Virus record (IMG/VR): IMGVR_UViG_3300035034_001440
Coordinates: 1 to 35,415 of that record
DNA length: 35,415 nt
Direction: 5' to 3' (one strand)
Source: a virus
Shown here: positions 14,066 to 23,747 of the stretch, piece by piece
Layout: each line of letters opens with the position of its first letter
Numbering within the stretch: position 1 is the first letter of the stretch
Position numbers and translations under genes: made by a program
The notes under the pieces: model-generated
The model's database searches: none
Seen by the model: only the letters and a program-made list of their open reading frames with translations
What the model was told of the DNA's origin: nothing

Positions 14066-14096
14066 GGAAAACAAAAAATAATGGTGGTGTTTATTA

Positions 14097-14540
14097 GTGA
14101 CTGATAGAGAGAAAGTTATAGAATCATTTGAGTCATCAATAGAGAGTTCATCTATTTTATCAGAAAGTTTGATTGAACAGTACATATTTAACGCCACCAT
14201 TGATTTTGCATACGAGGTTGAGGGTGCTGGTGGTAAAGACCTACTTGAGTATACAAAAGGAACATTTACTACAGAAGGTACTTTGGATGTTAGCACTGGG
14301 GTATTTAGTAGGGGTATGTCAAACTTAGAGATAAGGATTATAGGTTTGTTCTCTAAAAAAACATATCTTCAACAAAAAATTAATGGTATGGCTAAACAAA
14401 TTGGATATGCATCTAAAAACCTTACAACAAAAGATTTAAAATCTGCAAAAGATGCCATGAGACAAGAAATGGTTGACTGTTATTTAGATATTGATAGATT
14501 AATGTCATTTATTATAAATGGAGTGGAGTATAGTGTCTAA
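14097..14540 (+). CDS. Probable head-tail connector (adaptor)
   Basis: The start is GTG with GGTGGTG just upstream. The 147-aa protein is mainly helical, with strong acidic and basic stretches, and its size and place after the capsid genes fit the adaptor ring that docks on the portal. It overlaps the next gene by 8 bases if that gene starts at its GTG. No diagnostic motif is visible; the call is by position. Confidence 0.55.
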   Translation: MTDREKVIESFESSIESSSILSESLIEQYIFNATIDFAYEVEGAGGKDLLEYTKGTFTTEGTLDVSTGVFSRGMSNLEIRIIGLFSKKTYLQQKINGMAKQIGYASKNLTTKDLKSAKDAMRQEMVDCYLDIDRLMSFIINGVEYSV

Positions 14541-15237
14541 ATCTTGGTATCAGGTAGATAAGGGAAATCAGTTGTTTAGTGGTTTAGAAAGTAGTCAAAA
14601 TTCAGAATTAGAAACTATTTTTAGACAGATGGTTATATCTGCTGACAATGGTTATTCTATTACAATTAATAGATATAACGATTTACCTCACTACAACGTT
14701 ATAAATCAAGATGGGTACGGTGTAATAGTTCAATCAAGTGTTACTTCAAAATATGGCGAAAAATTGATACTGTTTGCTAAAGGCGAATTGGTAATTGGTG
14801 ATATAGTTAATTATAAAGGAGAAAAATACTTAATATCTAATTTTGTTAATGAAGATATTAGTATGAATGACAGTGCTCCAATGCATTTATGTAATGCGAC
14901 TGCTTCATACCATATAGAAGAAAAAACAGAGTTAGAAGAAAGGGATTCATTTGGTAGAATACAGTATGATATTCAAAGGGTAGATAGAACTATATATATG
15001 GTATTTGACACATTGAAATATACATCTGATAGTGATTATGTCATTAATTCAGAGAGAGATATAGTAGAGTGTTGGATACAGTATAATAATGATATTATGA
15101 ACTCTATAAATAAAGAAATAAATATATACAAAAAAACATATACAATTGAGGGTATTTCAAGAGACCTTCTTAAGTATAACCTTGATTATGATGAGTATTT
15201 TGGAGTACTTAGATTGAGATTAAAGGTTAAGGAGTGA
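14533..15237 (+). CDS. Probable head-closure (stopper) protein
   Basis: I choose GTG 14533 (MSKSWYQVDK, 234 aa) because GGAGTGGAG lies just upstream; an in-frame ATG at 14518 would overlap that site. The protein has a beta-rich middle with GELVIGDIVNYKGEKYLISN (about 90-110), typical of the small beta-barrel of head-closure proteins, although the whole is longer than most. It stops with TGA, the only TGA stop among the large genes here. Its position between the adaptor and probable tail terminator fits. Confidence 0.5.
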   Translation: MSKSWYQVDKGNQLFSGLESSQNSELETIFRQMVISADNGYSITINRYNDLPHYNVINQDGYGVIVQSSVTSKYGEKLILFAKGELVIGDIVNYKGEKYLISNFVNEDISMNDSAPMHLCNATASYHIEEKTELEERDSFGRIQYDIQRVDRTIYMVFDTLKYTSDSDYVINSERDIVECWIQYNNDIMNSINKEINIYKKTYTIEGISRDLLKYNLDYDEYFGVLRLRLKVKE

Positions 15238-15242
15238 TGATT

Positions 15243-15539
15243 ATGGACATTAGTAAACTAATTTCAAAGATATTTGCTTTGTTGCCAATGTATGAAGAAA
15301 GAAAACAGAATGGTGACTCTATATCTTATAAAATTATGGAGATTGTTGGTGAGATAGATTCCTTATCTTATTATTATGGTCAAGATGAAAAAAGAAAAAG
15401 AAAAATAGATAGTTGTTCGCAAACAATGATTGCACTATGCTCTACTGATTTTTACGATTTATCACACAAGATACTAAGAAAATCTATACTTGATGTTACT
15501 GGTGATTTAAATAGGGTAAAAGAAGAAGTGGAGTTGTAA
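15243..15539 (+). CDS. Hypothetical protein, 98 aa
   Basis: AAGGAG lies 8 bases before ATG 15243 (MDISKLISKI); the earlier ATG at 15237 is too close to the site. The product is helical and basic in the middle (KRKRKID), with no membrane segment. It lies between the probable head-closure and tail-terminator genes and ends 3 bases before the latter. Function unknown. Confidence 0.72.
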   Translation: MDISKLISKIFALLPMYEERKQNGDSISYKIMEIVGEIDSLSYYYGQDEKRKRKIDSCSQTMIALCSTDFYDLSHKILRKSILDVTGDLNRVKEEVEL

Positions 15540-15542
15540 TCT

Positions 15543-16064
15543 ATGGAAAAAAATTTAGAGAATACAATGGTAACGGCATATGGTATGATTTATCATAATA
15601 TTGTTATAAGGAAGTCACTATATAATGAATCCACATCTGGTGAAGACGACCCCGAAAATGGTGATAATCCGACAGATTCTAATATACAAAAATATATTAA
15701 AAAGGTTTCTGGTGATTATGTTATAGATGAAATATTAAATGATGGTAATGATGATAACAAAGACTCTATCAAGAGAGGCTATATAACTATTTTCGCAGAA
15801 AATTATGAACAAATGGATAATCCATTTGCAAGATTAGAAGCGTTTAGAGTTGAAATATACATGCCAGTAAGGGGGTTTGAAGAATATCAATATAGATTGT
15901 CAAGAATAACAAACCAGTTATTTAAAATGTTCCAACAAAAAGAAATTGATGGTTCATTTGGTAGATTATTAATTGAAAGAAGTTTTCAAATAAATCCTCC
16001 GATGCGTGGGTATGTTGGTATGGCAGTAATATTTAGTTCTGGTGGGTTATTAAGTGGATGTTAA
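15543..16064 (+). CDS. Probable tail terminator protein
   Basis: A 173-aa protein with an acidic, low-complexity insertion (about 29-48, rich in Asp, Asn and Gly) and a C-terminal alpha-beta part including FRVEIYMPV and YRLSRITNQLFKMF, ending in a strand-rich tail. Tail terminators cap the tail tube and lie at this point in the gene order. GTGGAG precedes the ATG, and the end overlaps the next gene by 11 bases. The assignment is by context and general look. Confidence 0.45.
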   Translation: MEKNLENTMVTAYGMIYHNIVIRKSLYNESTSGEDDPENGDNPTDSNIQKYIKKVSGDYVIDEILNDGNDDNKDSIKRGYITIFAENYEQMDNPFARLEAFRVEIYMPVRGFEEYQYRLSRITNQLFKMFQQKEIDGSFGRLLIERSFQINPPMRGYVGMAVIFSSGGLLSGC

Positions 16065-16755
16065 TAAATTAAAATTATTAATGAGAGAAGATTTGCCAAT
16101 TGGTGAACTTACATTTATACAACCTACAATAAGAGATATTATAGCAAAAACATATGAAGAACACATAAAAGATATTTATTATTTTTATAATATAAAAGAT
16201 ATATTTATAGAATCTGTTGCTGTAAGTAATTTTTTTGAAGACAACGATATGGACAATTTTAAGGCGCTGTCGTATTTATTAGATACTGCTAAAAATGATA
16301 TTGCTCCAAGTGTAATTAAATTCCTTGAGTCCCATTTTAAAGAAAAGTTTAGTATTGAAGATGGTAAAATTATATCTGAAAATGGTGTATTAATAACCAG
16401 TACCTTATATAATGATATATGTGATGTTTTATTTATCTGCTATTCACTACCAGAAAGATTAGATAATATGGGGTTTGAAAAAAATGGTAAGAAGATGAAA
16501 ATTGGATTAATACGTACACAAAGAGCAAGAGAAAGAAAAAGAAAAAAAAGAAATGTAGATAATACTTTTTTTAATATGATATCTGTTTTAAAAACTAAGA
16601 CAGGTGTAGATGATATATTAAAAATGTCAATGTTAGAAGCGATAGATTACTATAAAAGAATTCATAATGAAAAAAATTATGAGGCTTTGTTAAATGGTAT
16701 TTATAATGGAAATATTGACCAAAAAAATCATAAAGACATATGGTCTAGTGATTAA
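16054..16755 (+). CDS. Hypothetical tail-region protein, 233 aa
   Basis: Starts at a GTG inside the end of the previous gene, with GGTGGG 7 bases upstream. It is mostly helical, with a strongly basic block RTQRARERKRKKR (about 149-161) followed by a C-terminal part MLEAIDYYKRIHNEKNYEAL resembling the end of some tail assembly chaperones. The basic block could bind nucleic acid. It is placed just before the major tail gene rather than after it, so a chaperone role is uncertain. Confidence 0.65.
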   Translation: MDVNKLKLLMREDLPIGELTFIQPTIRDIIAKTYEEHIKDIYYFYNIKDIFIESVAVSNFFEDNDMDNFKALSYLLDTAKNDIAPSVIKFLESHFKEKFSIEDGKIISENGVLITSTLYNDICDVLFICYSLPERLDNMGFEKNGKKMKIGLIRTQRARERKRKKRNVDNTFFNMISVLKTKTGVDDILKMSMLEAIDYYKRIHNEKNYEALLNGIYNGNIDQKNHKDIWSSD

Positions 16756-16778
16756 ATAAAATAAATGGAGGTACACAA

Positions 16779-17591
16779 ATGGGAAGACCAAAAAATGGAT
16801 TTAGTGGTAGATTTGCTATTCGTAATGTTGAAAATGTTAAGTTATTGGATACAGTTAGTTTAGAATTATTTGCCGAATCTGTAAATCCTAAAACAGCCCC
16901 AATTACACAGACAGTAGATATGAATTATGCTACTGGTGGTTCTGGTAATTCAAGAGGTGCTGTATTTAAATCAAATAAAAATCTTGAGGTTACATTACAA
17001 GATGCTTATTTCGATATTGCTTTAACTGGTGAACAAATGGGTGAACATGACCTTATTGTTTCTAATGTTACATATGATAAAGTGTATACAACAACTGTTG
17101 CAGATTCATTAGAACTAGATAAAGCACTTGCTACTAATGGAGCAATTACTGTTATGGAAGTTCTTACAGAAGCATGCAAAACAGAATCAAGACGATTCAC
17201 AAAGGTTACGGAGACACCTGATGCAGATGAATACTCTATTACTGGTGATAATATTACATTCAGTACATCTGATGTTGCAGTAGGCTCTATTATTAGAGTA
17301 ATTCAAGATATTACAACTACAAATGCAGTAGACAAATTTACTTCTAATGCAGATGATTTTGCTGGAACTTATACTGCAAAAATTCTTGCAGTAGTTGAAG
17401 ATGTAATAAACAGTAAATCATATTTTGCAGAAATCACTATTCCTAGAGCAAATTTAAGCGATGCTTTGTCACTTAGTTTACAAAATGATGGCGAAGTTGC
17501 TGTTCATGATGCTACGTTAAGCGCATTAGTTAATACTTGTACAAAAGAATTGTGGAGCATGGTTATATATAACGATTCAGATTTACAATAA
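16779..17591 (+). CDS. Major tail (tube) protein
   Basis: A 270-aa beta-rich protein with GGAGG 7 bases before its ATG, followed directly by a terminator, which fits a highly expressed structural gene. Stretches of alternating hydrophobic and small residues such as SRGAVFKSNKNLEVTLQDAY suit the tube fold. Hexamers of this protein stack to form the tail tube between terminator and baseplate. The position between connectors and chaperone-like and tape measure genes supports the call. Confidence 0.75.
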   Translation: MGRPKNGFSGRFAIRNVENVKLLDTVSLELFAESVNPKTAPITQTVDMNYATGGSGNSRGAVFKSNKNLEVTLQDAYFDIALTGEQMGEHDLIVSNVTYDKVYTTTVADSLELDKALATNGAITVMEVLTEACKTESRRFTKVTETPDADEYSITGDNITFSTSDVAVGSIIRVIQDITTTNAVDKFTSNADDFAGTYTAKILAVVEDVINSKSYFAEITIPRANLSDALSLSLQNDGEVAVHDATLSALVNTCTKELWSMVIYNDSDLQ

Positions 17592-17599
17592 AAAAGATT

Positions 17600-17633
17600 G
17601 CCTCAATAAAACTATTATTGGGGCTTAATTTTT
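17600..17633 (+). terminator. Terminator after the major tail gene
   Basis: GCCTCAATAA (17600-17609) pairs with TTATTGGGGC (17615-17624), with one T-G pair and a 5-base loop, followed by TTAATTTTT. This is a regular intrinsic terminator. Some readthrough must occur, or another promoter must exist, for the downstream tail genes. Confidence 0.78.
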
Positions 17634-17651
17634 AAAAAGAGGGGTGTTGAT

Positions 17652-18176
17652 ATGAAATTATTTAAAAAAAGTTCCAAACTTAATATGGCTACAATTAGTA
17701 ACGAGGTCGATAAATATTCAGAGTGGAAACCAATCACAATATTGTTTTCAGACGGATATAAAATTTTTAATATCCAGCCATATATAGGTTCATATCAAAT
17801 TGATACAATTATAGAAGAATATGGTAAGTTTTTAGAAAAATATGCTAAACAAATATCTGATGTTGCTGAAGGTAATAAAACATTAGAACTTAAAAACATT
17901 ATGGGATTCTTGTGTTGTTTTTTAATTAGATATAAAACAGATATATTATCAAGTAATAATCGTGAAATAATTAAAGATATGTCTGACGAGTCAATGATGA
18001 CTGCATCTATAAATATTATAAAATTAAATCAATTTGATAAAATAGTAGGTTCATTCGACAAACAATCTATGAAGGTATTATTCGAAAAGTTTAACGAAAT
18101 ATTGGCAATTGCACCTGACTTTGCAAAAACATTAAACGTTGTTAAAAATATTGATAAAAGTAAAGCGGTATCATAA
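17652..18176 (+). CDS. Probable tail assembly chaperone
   Basis: A 174-aa mainly helical protein between the major tail and tape measure genes, the usual site of the chaperone that coats the tape measure. A GAGGGGTGTTGAT site precedes the ATG. The next ORF lies in the same frame directly after the TAA stop, so stop readthrough would give a 324-aa extended form. The familiar chaperone arrangement uses a -1 frameshift instead, and I see no clear slippery heptamer near the end. Function by position. Confidence 0.5.
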   Translation: MKLFKKSSKLNMATISNEVDKYSEWKPITILFSDGYKIFNIQPYIGSYQIDTIIEEYGKFLEKYAKQISDVAEGNKTLELKNIMGFLCCFLIRYKTDILSSNNREIIKDMSDESMMTASINIIKLNQFDKIVGSFDKQSMKVLFEKFNEILAIAPDFAKTLNVVKNIDKSKAVS

Positions 18177-18626
18177 TTGAATGAAGTATCAGTTGCTTCT
18201 CAATTAAAAAAAGAATTAGAATTATATATAATCGGAGCAATGTCAGATGTTGGTGAAGCAGTTAAAGATGAACACCAAGATGCCATAGAGAGAGTTGTTT
18301 ATAACAAATATGCACCAAGGTATTACAAACGTAGAATGGAACTTAGTGGTTTAAAGGATAGGGGTAATATGCCAATAACTAGATATGGTAAACTTGGTAT
18401 ACAGATGAGAAATATAACAAGAGCAAATCCAAGGTACGGTGGCGACGGTAGATTTATGATTGCGGATAGTATAGAATATGGTACTGGCGTTATGGCTCAG
18501 ATTGGTTCAAGACCATTTTTTGCAGAGACAATTAGGTCTTTAAAGAAAAATGGGACTCATTTATATGCTTTAAAAAAAGGATTAGAAAAGCAGGGAGTAA
18601 AGGTTCTAAGTATAAGAAAAAGATAG
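18177..18626 (+). CDS. HK97 gp10-like tail completion protein
   Basis: The 149-aa product has the features of this family: a helical start, then NKYAPRYYKRRMELSGLKDR (about 43-62), and near the end IEYGTGVMAQIGSRPFFAET (about 101-120) with the E-x-GT and RPF signatures, and a basic C-terminus. Such proteins act at the head-tail junction or complete tails. It starts with TTG directly after the previous stop and has no ribosome binding site of its own, so it needs coupled translation or stop readthrough. Unusually, it lies after the probable chaperone rather than with the connectors. Confidence 0.68.
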   Translation: MNEVSVASQLKKELELYIIGAMSDVGEAVKDEHQDAIERVVYNKYAPRYYKRRMELSGLKDRGNMPITRYGKLGIQMRNITRANPRYGGDGRFMIADSIEYGTGVMAQIGSRPFFAETIRSLKKNGTHLYALKKGLEKQGVKVLSIRKR

Positions 18627-18657
18627 TTAAATGAAAGTTTTAAAGGGAGTTGATTTT

Positions 18658-19635
18658 ATGTATAAAAAAAGAGCGACAAAGAGTATTCCTATAACAGATG
18701 AAATGTGGTCAAGTATAAATAAAGAGTACAGATGTTTAGTTGACGAGTTCTTAAGAGAACATAGAAATAAACAGACTGCCAAACAATATACGTCTGCGTT
18801 AAAGCAGTTTGGTTGGTATATTCATTCAGAATTAGATAGTAAACCATATTATAAAATTACCAAAAGAGATGCTAATAATTATATAAATTATTTATTAGAT
18901 AATGGTATGAGTTCTTCTGGAATTGGATTAAAAAAATCTGCTATATCATCATTAAATAGATATATAGAATTATACATAATTGATGAAGATGAGAATTATT
19001 TAAGTTTTAGAAATTTTATGACTGGGCTAAAACCAGTTGACAAAACAATCTCATATGACAGGTCAAACTTCGTTACCATGGAAGAATACGAATCTCTCAT
19101 TAATAAACTTGAGATTAACAATAGATTGTTGGAGGCTTCATGGTTATCACTTGCCTTTTATACGGCATGTAGAAGAAGTGAACTTAAACAATTTAAAACA
19201 GAAATACTTGACTATGAAATTAAAGATGGTAACTTTATTGTAAGTCACGATATAAGAGGTAAGGGTAGAGGTGAAACTGGTAAAATATTTAAGGTATATA
19301 TACCAATAAGTGCCCTTAAACACGCGAGAGAGTATGTTAGAACTCGCGGATTTGATAATGAATATATTTTATCCTATGAAAATAAAAATGGTTTCACGGG
19401 TGCTGTATATGATAGTTGGGCTAATGAATTTTGTGAGAGTTTTGTTAGTAAAGAACTAGGTAGAAAGATTACACCACATATGTTTAGACATGGGTATATA
19501 ACTCATCTTAAGCAAAATGGTGTAGATATTAATTTAATATCAAAATACATAGCACACCATGAAAGTGTTGATACAACTCAACTTTATATTCATGAGGATA
19601 ATTCAGATAAAATAAAGGAAATATTTAAGTTATAA
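18658..19635 (+). CDS. Tyrosine recombinase
   Basis: I place the start at ATG 18658 (MYKKRATKSI, 325 aa) because GGGAG lies about 10 bases upstream; an ATG at 18631 precedes that site. Residues 25-110 form a SAM-like N-terminal DNA-binding domain. The catalytic domain has every key residue: R172 in ACRRSEL, K202 in RGKGRG, H274 and R277 in HMFRHGY, H300 in IAHH and nucleophile Y310 in TTQLYIH. It is therefore probably active in site-specific strand exchange. It lies on the same strand and transcript as the tail genes, between the gp10-like gene and the tape measure, far from any lysogeny gene in view. Its job could be integration, dimer resolution or DNA inversion; the sequence does not say which. 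Confidence 0.93.
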   Translation: MYKKRATKSIPITDEMWSSINKEYRCLVDEFLREHRNKQTAKQYTSALKQFGWYIHSELDSKPYYKITKRDANNYINYLLDNGMSSSGIGLKKSAISSLNRYIELYIIDEDENYLSFRNFMTGLKPVDKTISYDRSNFVTMEEYESLINKLEINNRLLEASWLSLAFYTACRRSELKQFKTEILDYEIKDGNFIVSHDIRGKGRGETGKIFKVYIPISALKHAREYVRTRGFDNEYILSYENKNGFTGAVYDSWANEFCESFVSKELGRKITPHMFRHGYITHLKQNGVDINLISKYIAHHESVDTTQLYIHEDNSDKIKEIFKL

Positions 19636-19651
19636 ACAGGGATGTGATTAG

Positions 19652-22600
19652 ATGGCATCAGGATTAAGAGTACAGATAACGCCAGTCATATCGACTGCCG
19701 CTATAACTGCTGAACTTAAAAAAATTAACACACAGTTTAATGCGAATAAAATAAATATTCCATTATCTCCAATAAACAAAAAGGTAACAAAGTCAATAAC
19801 AGATACTAAGAGTGCATTTGGTGGTCTGGTAAGTGCTATCGGAAAAGTTGCCATATGGACAGTAGCAACAAGTGCAGTGTTTGGTACGATTAGAGCACTT
19901 AAAAATCTTGTTGGTGAATTTATAAATTTAGAAGACCAGTTAATTGCGATTGAAAGGGTAACAAGTGGACTGAGTATGGAAAAGATTTTTGAGAATTCTC
20001 TTGAATCATCTATTACGCTAGCGGTTGGATTAAAAGAGGTTCTTTCTGTTACGGAAGAACTTGGTAGAACATATGCTGATTTAGATGAAAATCAATTACA
20101 GTTGGCTGCTAGTAATGCAATTCTATTAGCAAGTGTAACAGACCTTACATCAGACTCTGCGGTATCTGGTTTAATAGCAATTACACAAGCGTATAATATA
20201 GCGATTGAAGATAGTATATCTGTCGTAGATGCATTAAACGTTGTTAATAATAATTATGCAATTGGTGCAGCAGATTTATCTAAATCATTAGAAAGGTCAG
20301 CAGCAGCAGCATCAGAAGTTGGAATATCGTTTTCAAATTTAATAGGTTACACAACAGCAATTAAAACATCAACCAGAGAGTCTGGTAGTGTTATAGGAAA
20401 CTCATTAAAAACAATTATGATTAGATTACAATCTAACTCTGACGCGCTTAGAGAAGTACAGCAAGCGGGTGTAGATGTTTACGGTGAAAATGGTCAACTT
20501 AGAGATGCAGAAAAAATTATAAGTGAACTTGCTGGTAAATGGGATGGACTATCTAAAAACCAGAAAGTTAATATAGGGGTTGCAGCAGCAGGTAAGAGAC
20601 AATATACAAGATTTGCAGCATTAATGCAAAACTTTGATATAGCAACGGAATCTGCAAGTGCAGCATTAAGCAACCAAGGTAACGCAATGACAGAGAATGA
20701 AAAAAGGTTAGCAACAATTTCTGCTCAAACTCAAATACTTAAAAATAAAACGTTAGACTTAGCACAAAGTTTTGGTGGACAATTAAAACCAGCGATAGTA
20801 GCGATGACAAACTTATTTACAACATTGGTAGGTGGTTTGAAATTTATGATAGATACATTTGGGCTAGGAACTATTGCAGCATTAGGATTTATACTTATAT
20901 TACCAAAACTGATATTATTTGTTAATGGTCTTACACTTAGTTTGGCGGCACTAAAAGCGGTTAAAACAGCAATGGATGCACTGCCATATATGGCAATAAC
21001 GTTAGCGATTGGGTTTGTTGTAACTCAAATTATAAAACTTAATAAAGAAAATAAAGAAAATATTGAAATTCAAAATAAATCAATAGATTCAATAAATAGA
21101 CATAGCGATGCTATTGGAATACTTGTTGATAGATATGAAGAATTATCTAATGCAAATAATCTTACAGTGGATGAAGGAAGTGAATTAGTTGATGTTCAAA
21201 ATGAACTGACTTCGTTAATGCCATCTTTGGTAAGTTCACAGGATGAATTTGGGAATACGCTACTTGTTTCTGTTAATCTGCTAAAAGAAGAACTTGGAAT
21301 ATTAAAGTTAATAGCATCAGAAAAAGCCGCAGAAGACTTGAAAAAATTAGAAAAACAAATTGGTAAAACAACTAATAGCATAGAAGTAATGACAACATGG
21401 GAAGCAGAATATGCACGCGAGAAATATCGACAATCTAAAAAAACAATTTCATCTCTTAAAGAATTAAGAGAATTGCTAGGTAATTCGTTTTATGATGTTT
21501 CTTCGTCTGATGCAACAAAAGCAATGGTTGAATATAATAAGGTATTAAATGAAAATAAGGATATATATGGTGAATACAAAAACGCTTTATTAATAACAAC
21601 ATTTGGAACAAATAAATTAAATGATACAAATAAAACAGCAATAGATACTTTTGATAATTTAATAAACTCAGAAGGTTTATTATTTTCTAATACAGAAGAT
21701 GTTGGCGATGCACTGAAACATCTTGTGGAAAATATTGCTAGTGGTGTACGTCCAGCATACGCCTTAGAGGGTGCACTACTTTCATTAGGAATAACATATA
21801 AGGGATTTGCGGATAGTGCTTCAGAAGTTGGGGTTATAGACTATTTTACAGATGATGAACTTAATAGTATTAAATTGTTTGATACCGTTATGAGGGATAC
21901 ATTCGGTACAACAGAAATAGGGATTAAGGCAATGAGTAAAGCAATAAACATTGTTAAATTATATGGTGATAAAGTAGCGCTTACGGCTGTACAACAAGGC
22001 GAATTAAATAATGCAATAAGTGCCATCGAGGGTTCAGGTTTATTTGATAAATATAACGGTAATATTCTTGAAAATATTAGTCTTGTTGAAAGGGATTCCA
22101 ACGCCATGATGTTGCTTGTTAAAAATCAAGATGAATTTATAGATGCTGTAGTTAATGGTAGTTTAGAGTTATCTGACAATGCTGACAATATGGCTCATTT
22201 ATTAAGCGTGTATATGTCAGCAGAAGATATATTTAAAACGTTAATAGATATACAAGATGAGTATTCAGACAGTGCTGTTGCTAATTTAGGAAAACAGTCA
22301 GAAGAGTTTTCTTCTATGATAGACAATCAAATAGACGAACTTGATAGATTAAGAAACACTATAGAATTTGATGAGACTATTGGTGGTCTAAATAGCGACA
22401 GAATAGAGATAGAAAAAGAGTTATCAAGATTACAAAATGATAATTCAATTGAGGGTATTACAAAGAGGAACGCTCTTGAAGAAAAACTTGCTGAAAATAA
22501 AGAAGACATGGCCTCCGAATTAAGAGATAGAGATTTTGACATTCAAAAGTCAAACCTTGAGGCGTTACAAGAATTAACTGAAAATAACTATGAAACAAAA

Positions 22601-22969
22601 ATAGCAAAAGAAATAATGTTAAATGAAATAATAAAAGAGAGAATAACAGCACAATCTGAGGCATTATCAAATGATGTTACATCTTTAGAGAAATTGGAAA
22701 CAATAATAACAAATATTGGCAATATCGGTTCTATGGGTATAATCCAAGACCTTATTGATTCTGGTGTATTTGATTTAGACGAGTATAAATCTGAAGATAT
22801 TGATAAAATAACTTCACCATTTGTTCCCGCTGGTGACGATGGAAAAATATATATAGATAAAATAATTCTTGAGGGAAAAGCAACAGAAGAGGATGGAAAA
22901 AACATTTTAGAAGGGATAATGAATTATGCATATGGTAAAAATCTTGTTACAATAGTTAAAAATAGATAA
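19652..22969 (+). CDS. Tail tape measure protein
   Basis: At 1105 aa this long protein lies before the distal tail gene and sets tail length; by the usual rule of about 1.5 angstrom per residue it predicts a tail of roughly 165 nm. The N-terminal part resembles the TP901 tape measure core (KAFGGLVSAIGK-like start, then EDQLIAIERVTSG and TRESGSVIGNSLKTIMIRLQ, about 230-260). Hydrophobic segments lie at about 405-435 and 445-465, as expected for a protein that interacts with the host membrane. The C-terminal third (about 880-1020) is predicted coiled coil. GGGATGTGATTAG precedes the ATG. Confidence 0.93.
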   Translation: MASGLRVQITPVISTAAITAELKKINTQFNANKINIPLSPINKKVTKSITDTKSAFGGLVSAIGKVAIWTVATSAVFGTIRALKNLVGEFINLEDQLIAIERVTSGLSMEKIFENSLESSITLAVGLKEVLSVTEELGRTYADLDENQLQLAASNAILLASVTDLTSDSAVSGLIAITQAYNIAIEDSISVVDALNVVNNNYAIGAADLSKSLERSAAAASEVGISFSNLIGYTTAIKTSTRESGSVIGNSLKTIMIRLQSNSDALREVQQAGVDVYGENGQLRDAEKIISELAGKWDGLSKNQKVNIGVAAAGKRQYTRFAALMQNFDIATESASAALSNQGNAMTENEKRLATISAQTQILKNKTLDLAQSFGGQLKPAIVAMTNLFTTLVGGLKFMIDTFGLGTIAALGFILILPKLILFVNGLTLSLAALKAVKTAMDALPYMAITLAIGFVVTQIIKLNKENKENIEIQNKSIDSINRHSDAIGILVDRYEELSNANNLTVDEGSELVDVQNELTSLMPSLVSSQDEFGNTLLVSVNLLKEELGILKLIASEKAAEDLKKLEKQIGKTTNSIEVMTTWEAEYAREKYRQSKKTISSLKELRELLGNSFYDVSSSDATKAMVEYNKVLNENKDIYGEYKNALLITTFGTNKLNDTNKTAIDTFDNLINSEGLLFSNTEDVGDALKHLVENIASGVRPAYALEGALLSLGITYKGFADSASEVGVIDYFTDDELNSIKLFDTVMRDTFGTTEIGIKAMSKAINIVKLYGDKVALTAVQQGELNNAISAIEGSGLFDKYNGNILENISLVERDSNAMMLLVKNQDEFIDAVVNGSLELSDNADNMAHLLSVYMSAEDIFKTLIDIQDEYSDSAVANLGKQSEEFSSMIDNQIDELDRLRNTIEFDETIGGLNSDRIEIEKELSRLQNDNSIEGITKRNALEEKLAENKEDMASELRDRDFDIQKSNLEALQELTENNYETKIAKEIMLNEIIKERITAQSEALSNDVTSLEKLETIITNIGNIGSMGIIQDLIDSGVFDLDEYKSEDIDKITSPFVPAGDDGKIYIDKIILEGKATEEDGKNILEGIMNYAYGKNLVTIVKNR

Positions 22970-22982
22970 AGGAGGAAGTTAG

Positions 22983-23747
22983 ATGAGAAGTGGTGGAATA
23001 AAATTCACTTTTGATGGTATCAGTAGTGATGAATATGGATTATTAAACTTATCGGCATCCTCTGGTGGTCTAAGTACAGATTCTTTTTCTGGGGATTTGT
23101 CTATTAAAGAGGATTCTATAGAAGGCAGGGACGCACCATATTTTTATGGTGTTAAAAGAAGCCCCATGAGTTTTGCAGTTAGGTTTGCATTTTCTGGGGG
23201 TGTCAGTATAACAGAACAAAAATTAGACGAGGTAACAAGTTGGTTGATACAAGATAGTTACAAGCCACTTATTTTTTCTGATAATCCAGATAAGATATAT
23301 TATGTAATATTTAGTGGAACACCATCATTTGTTCATAATGGTGCAAAAAGCGGATACTTTACTTTAAATGCTAGGAATATGTATCCGTATCCAGTAATAA
23401 ACGATTTACTAACAGGTGATTATACGATATCTGCTTCAGAAATGATAGTTGTTGTTAATCCCGGAAGTTTTTCAGTTATACCAAATATAAATTTAATTGT
23501 GTCATCATCTGGTGATAATACAATATATTTTAAAAATTTAAGTAATGGTAGTGAGTTACAGTTTACTGTTAATTATAATGATGAAATTGAGATTGATGGT
23601 TTTAATAAAATTGCCACAAATTTAACAACTGGTTTTCAATTCAGATTAGATAAAAGATGGATGTTTTTAAATGGTGGTAATAATAGTTTATATATAACGG
23701 GTGATTTCGTATTCAATATGAATTTTAAAAGCGGAATACATTCATAG
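22983..23747 (+). CDS. Distal tail protein (Dit)
   Basis: A 254-aa protein with AAAGGAGG before its ATG, placed between tape measure and tail hub. It begins GGIKFTFDGISSDEYGLLN, typical of the Dit N-terminal half that forms the hexameric ring at the tail tip; the KRSPMSFAVRFAF stretch (about 59-71) and the beta-rich C-terminal half fit the family. It joins the tube to the baseplate hub. Confidence 0.85.
   Translation: MRSGGIKFTFDGISSDEYGLLNLSASSGGLSTDSFSGDLSIKEDSIEGRDAPYFYGVKRSPMSFAVRFAFSGGVSITEQKLDEVTSWLIQDSYKPLIFSDNPDKIYYVIFSGTPSFVHNGAKSGYFTLNARNMYPYPVINDLLTGDYTISASEMIVVVNPGSFSVIPNINLIVSSSGDNTIYFKNLSNGSELQFTVNYNDEIEIDGFNKIATNLTTGFQFRLDKRWMFLNGGNNSLYITGDFVFNMNFKSGIHS

Noticed and set aside
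14533-15237. Possible reassignment of TGA to tryptophan, suggested by the rarity of TGA stops
   Set aside because: The large genes read cleanly with the standard code, tryptophan is coded by TGG, and at least one gene ends in TGA as a normal stop. AT-rich genomes favour TAA.
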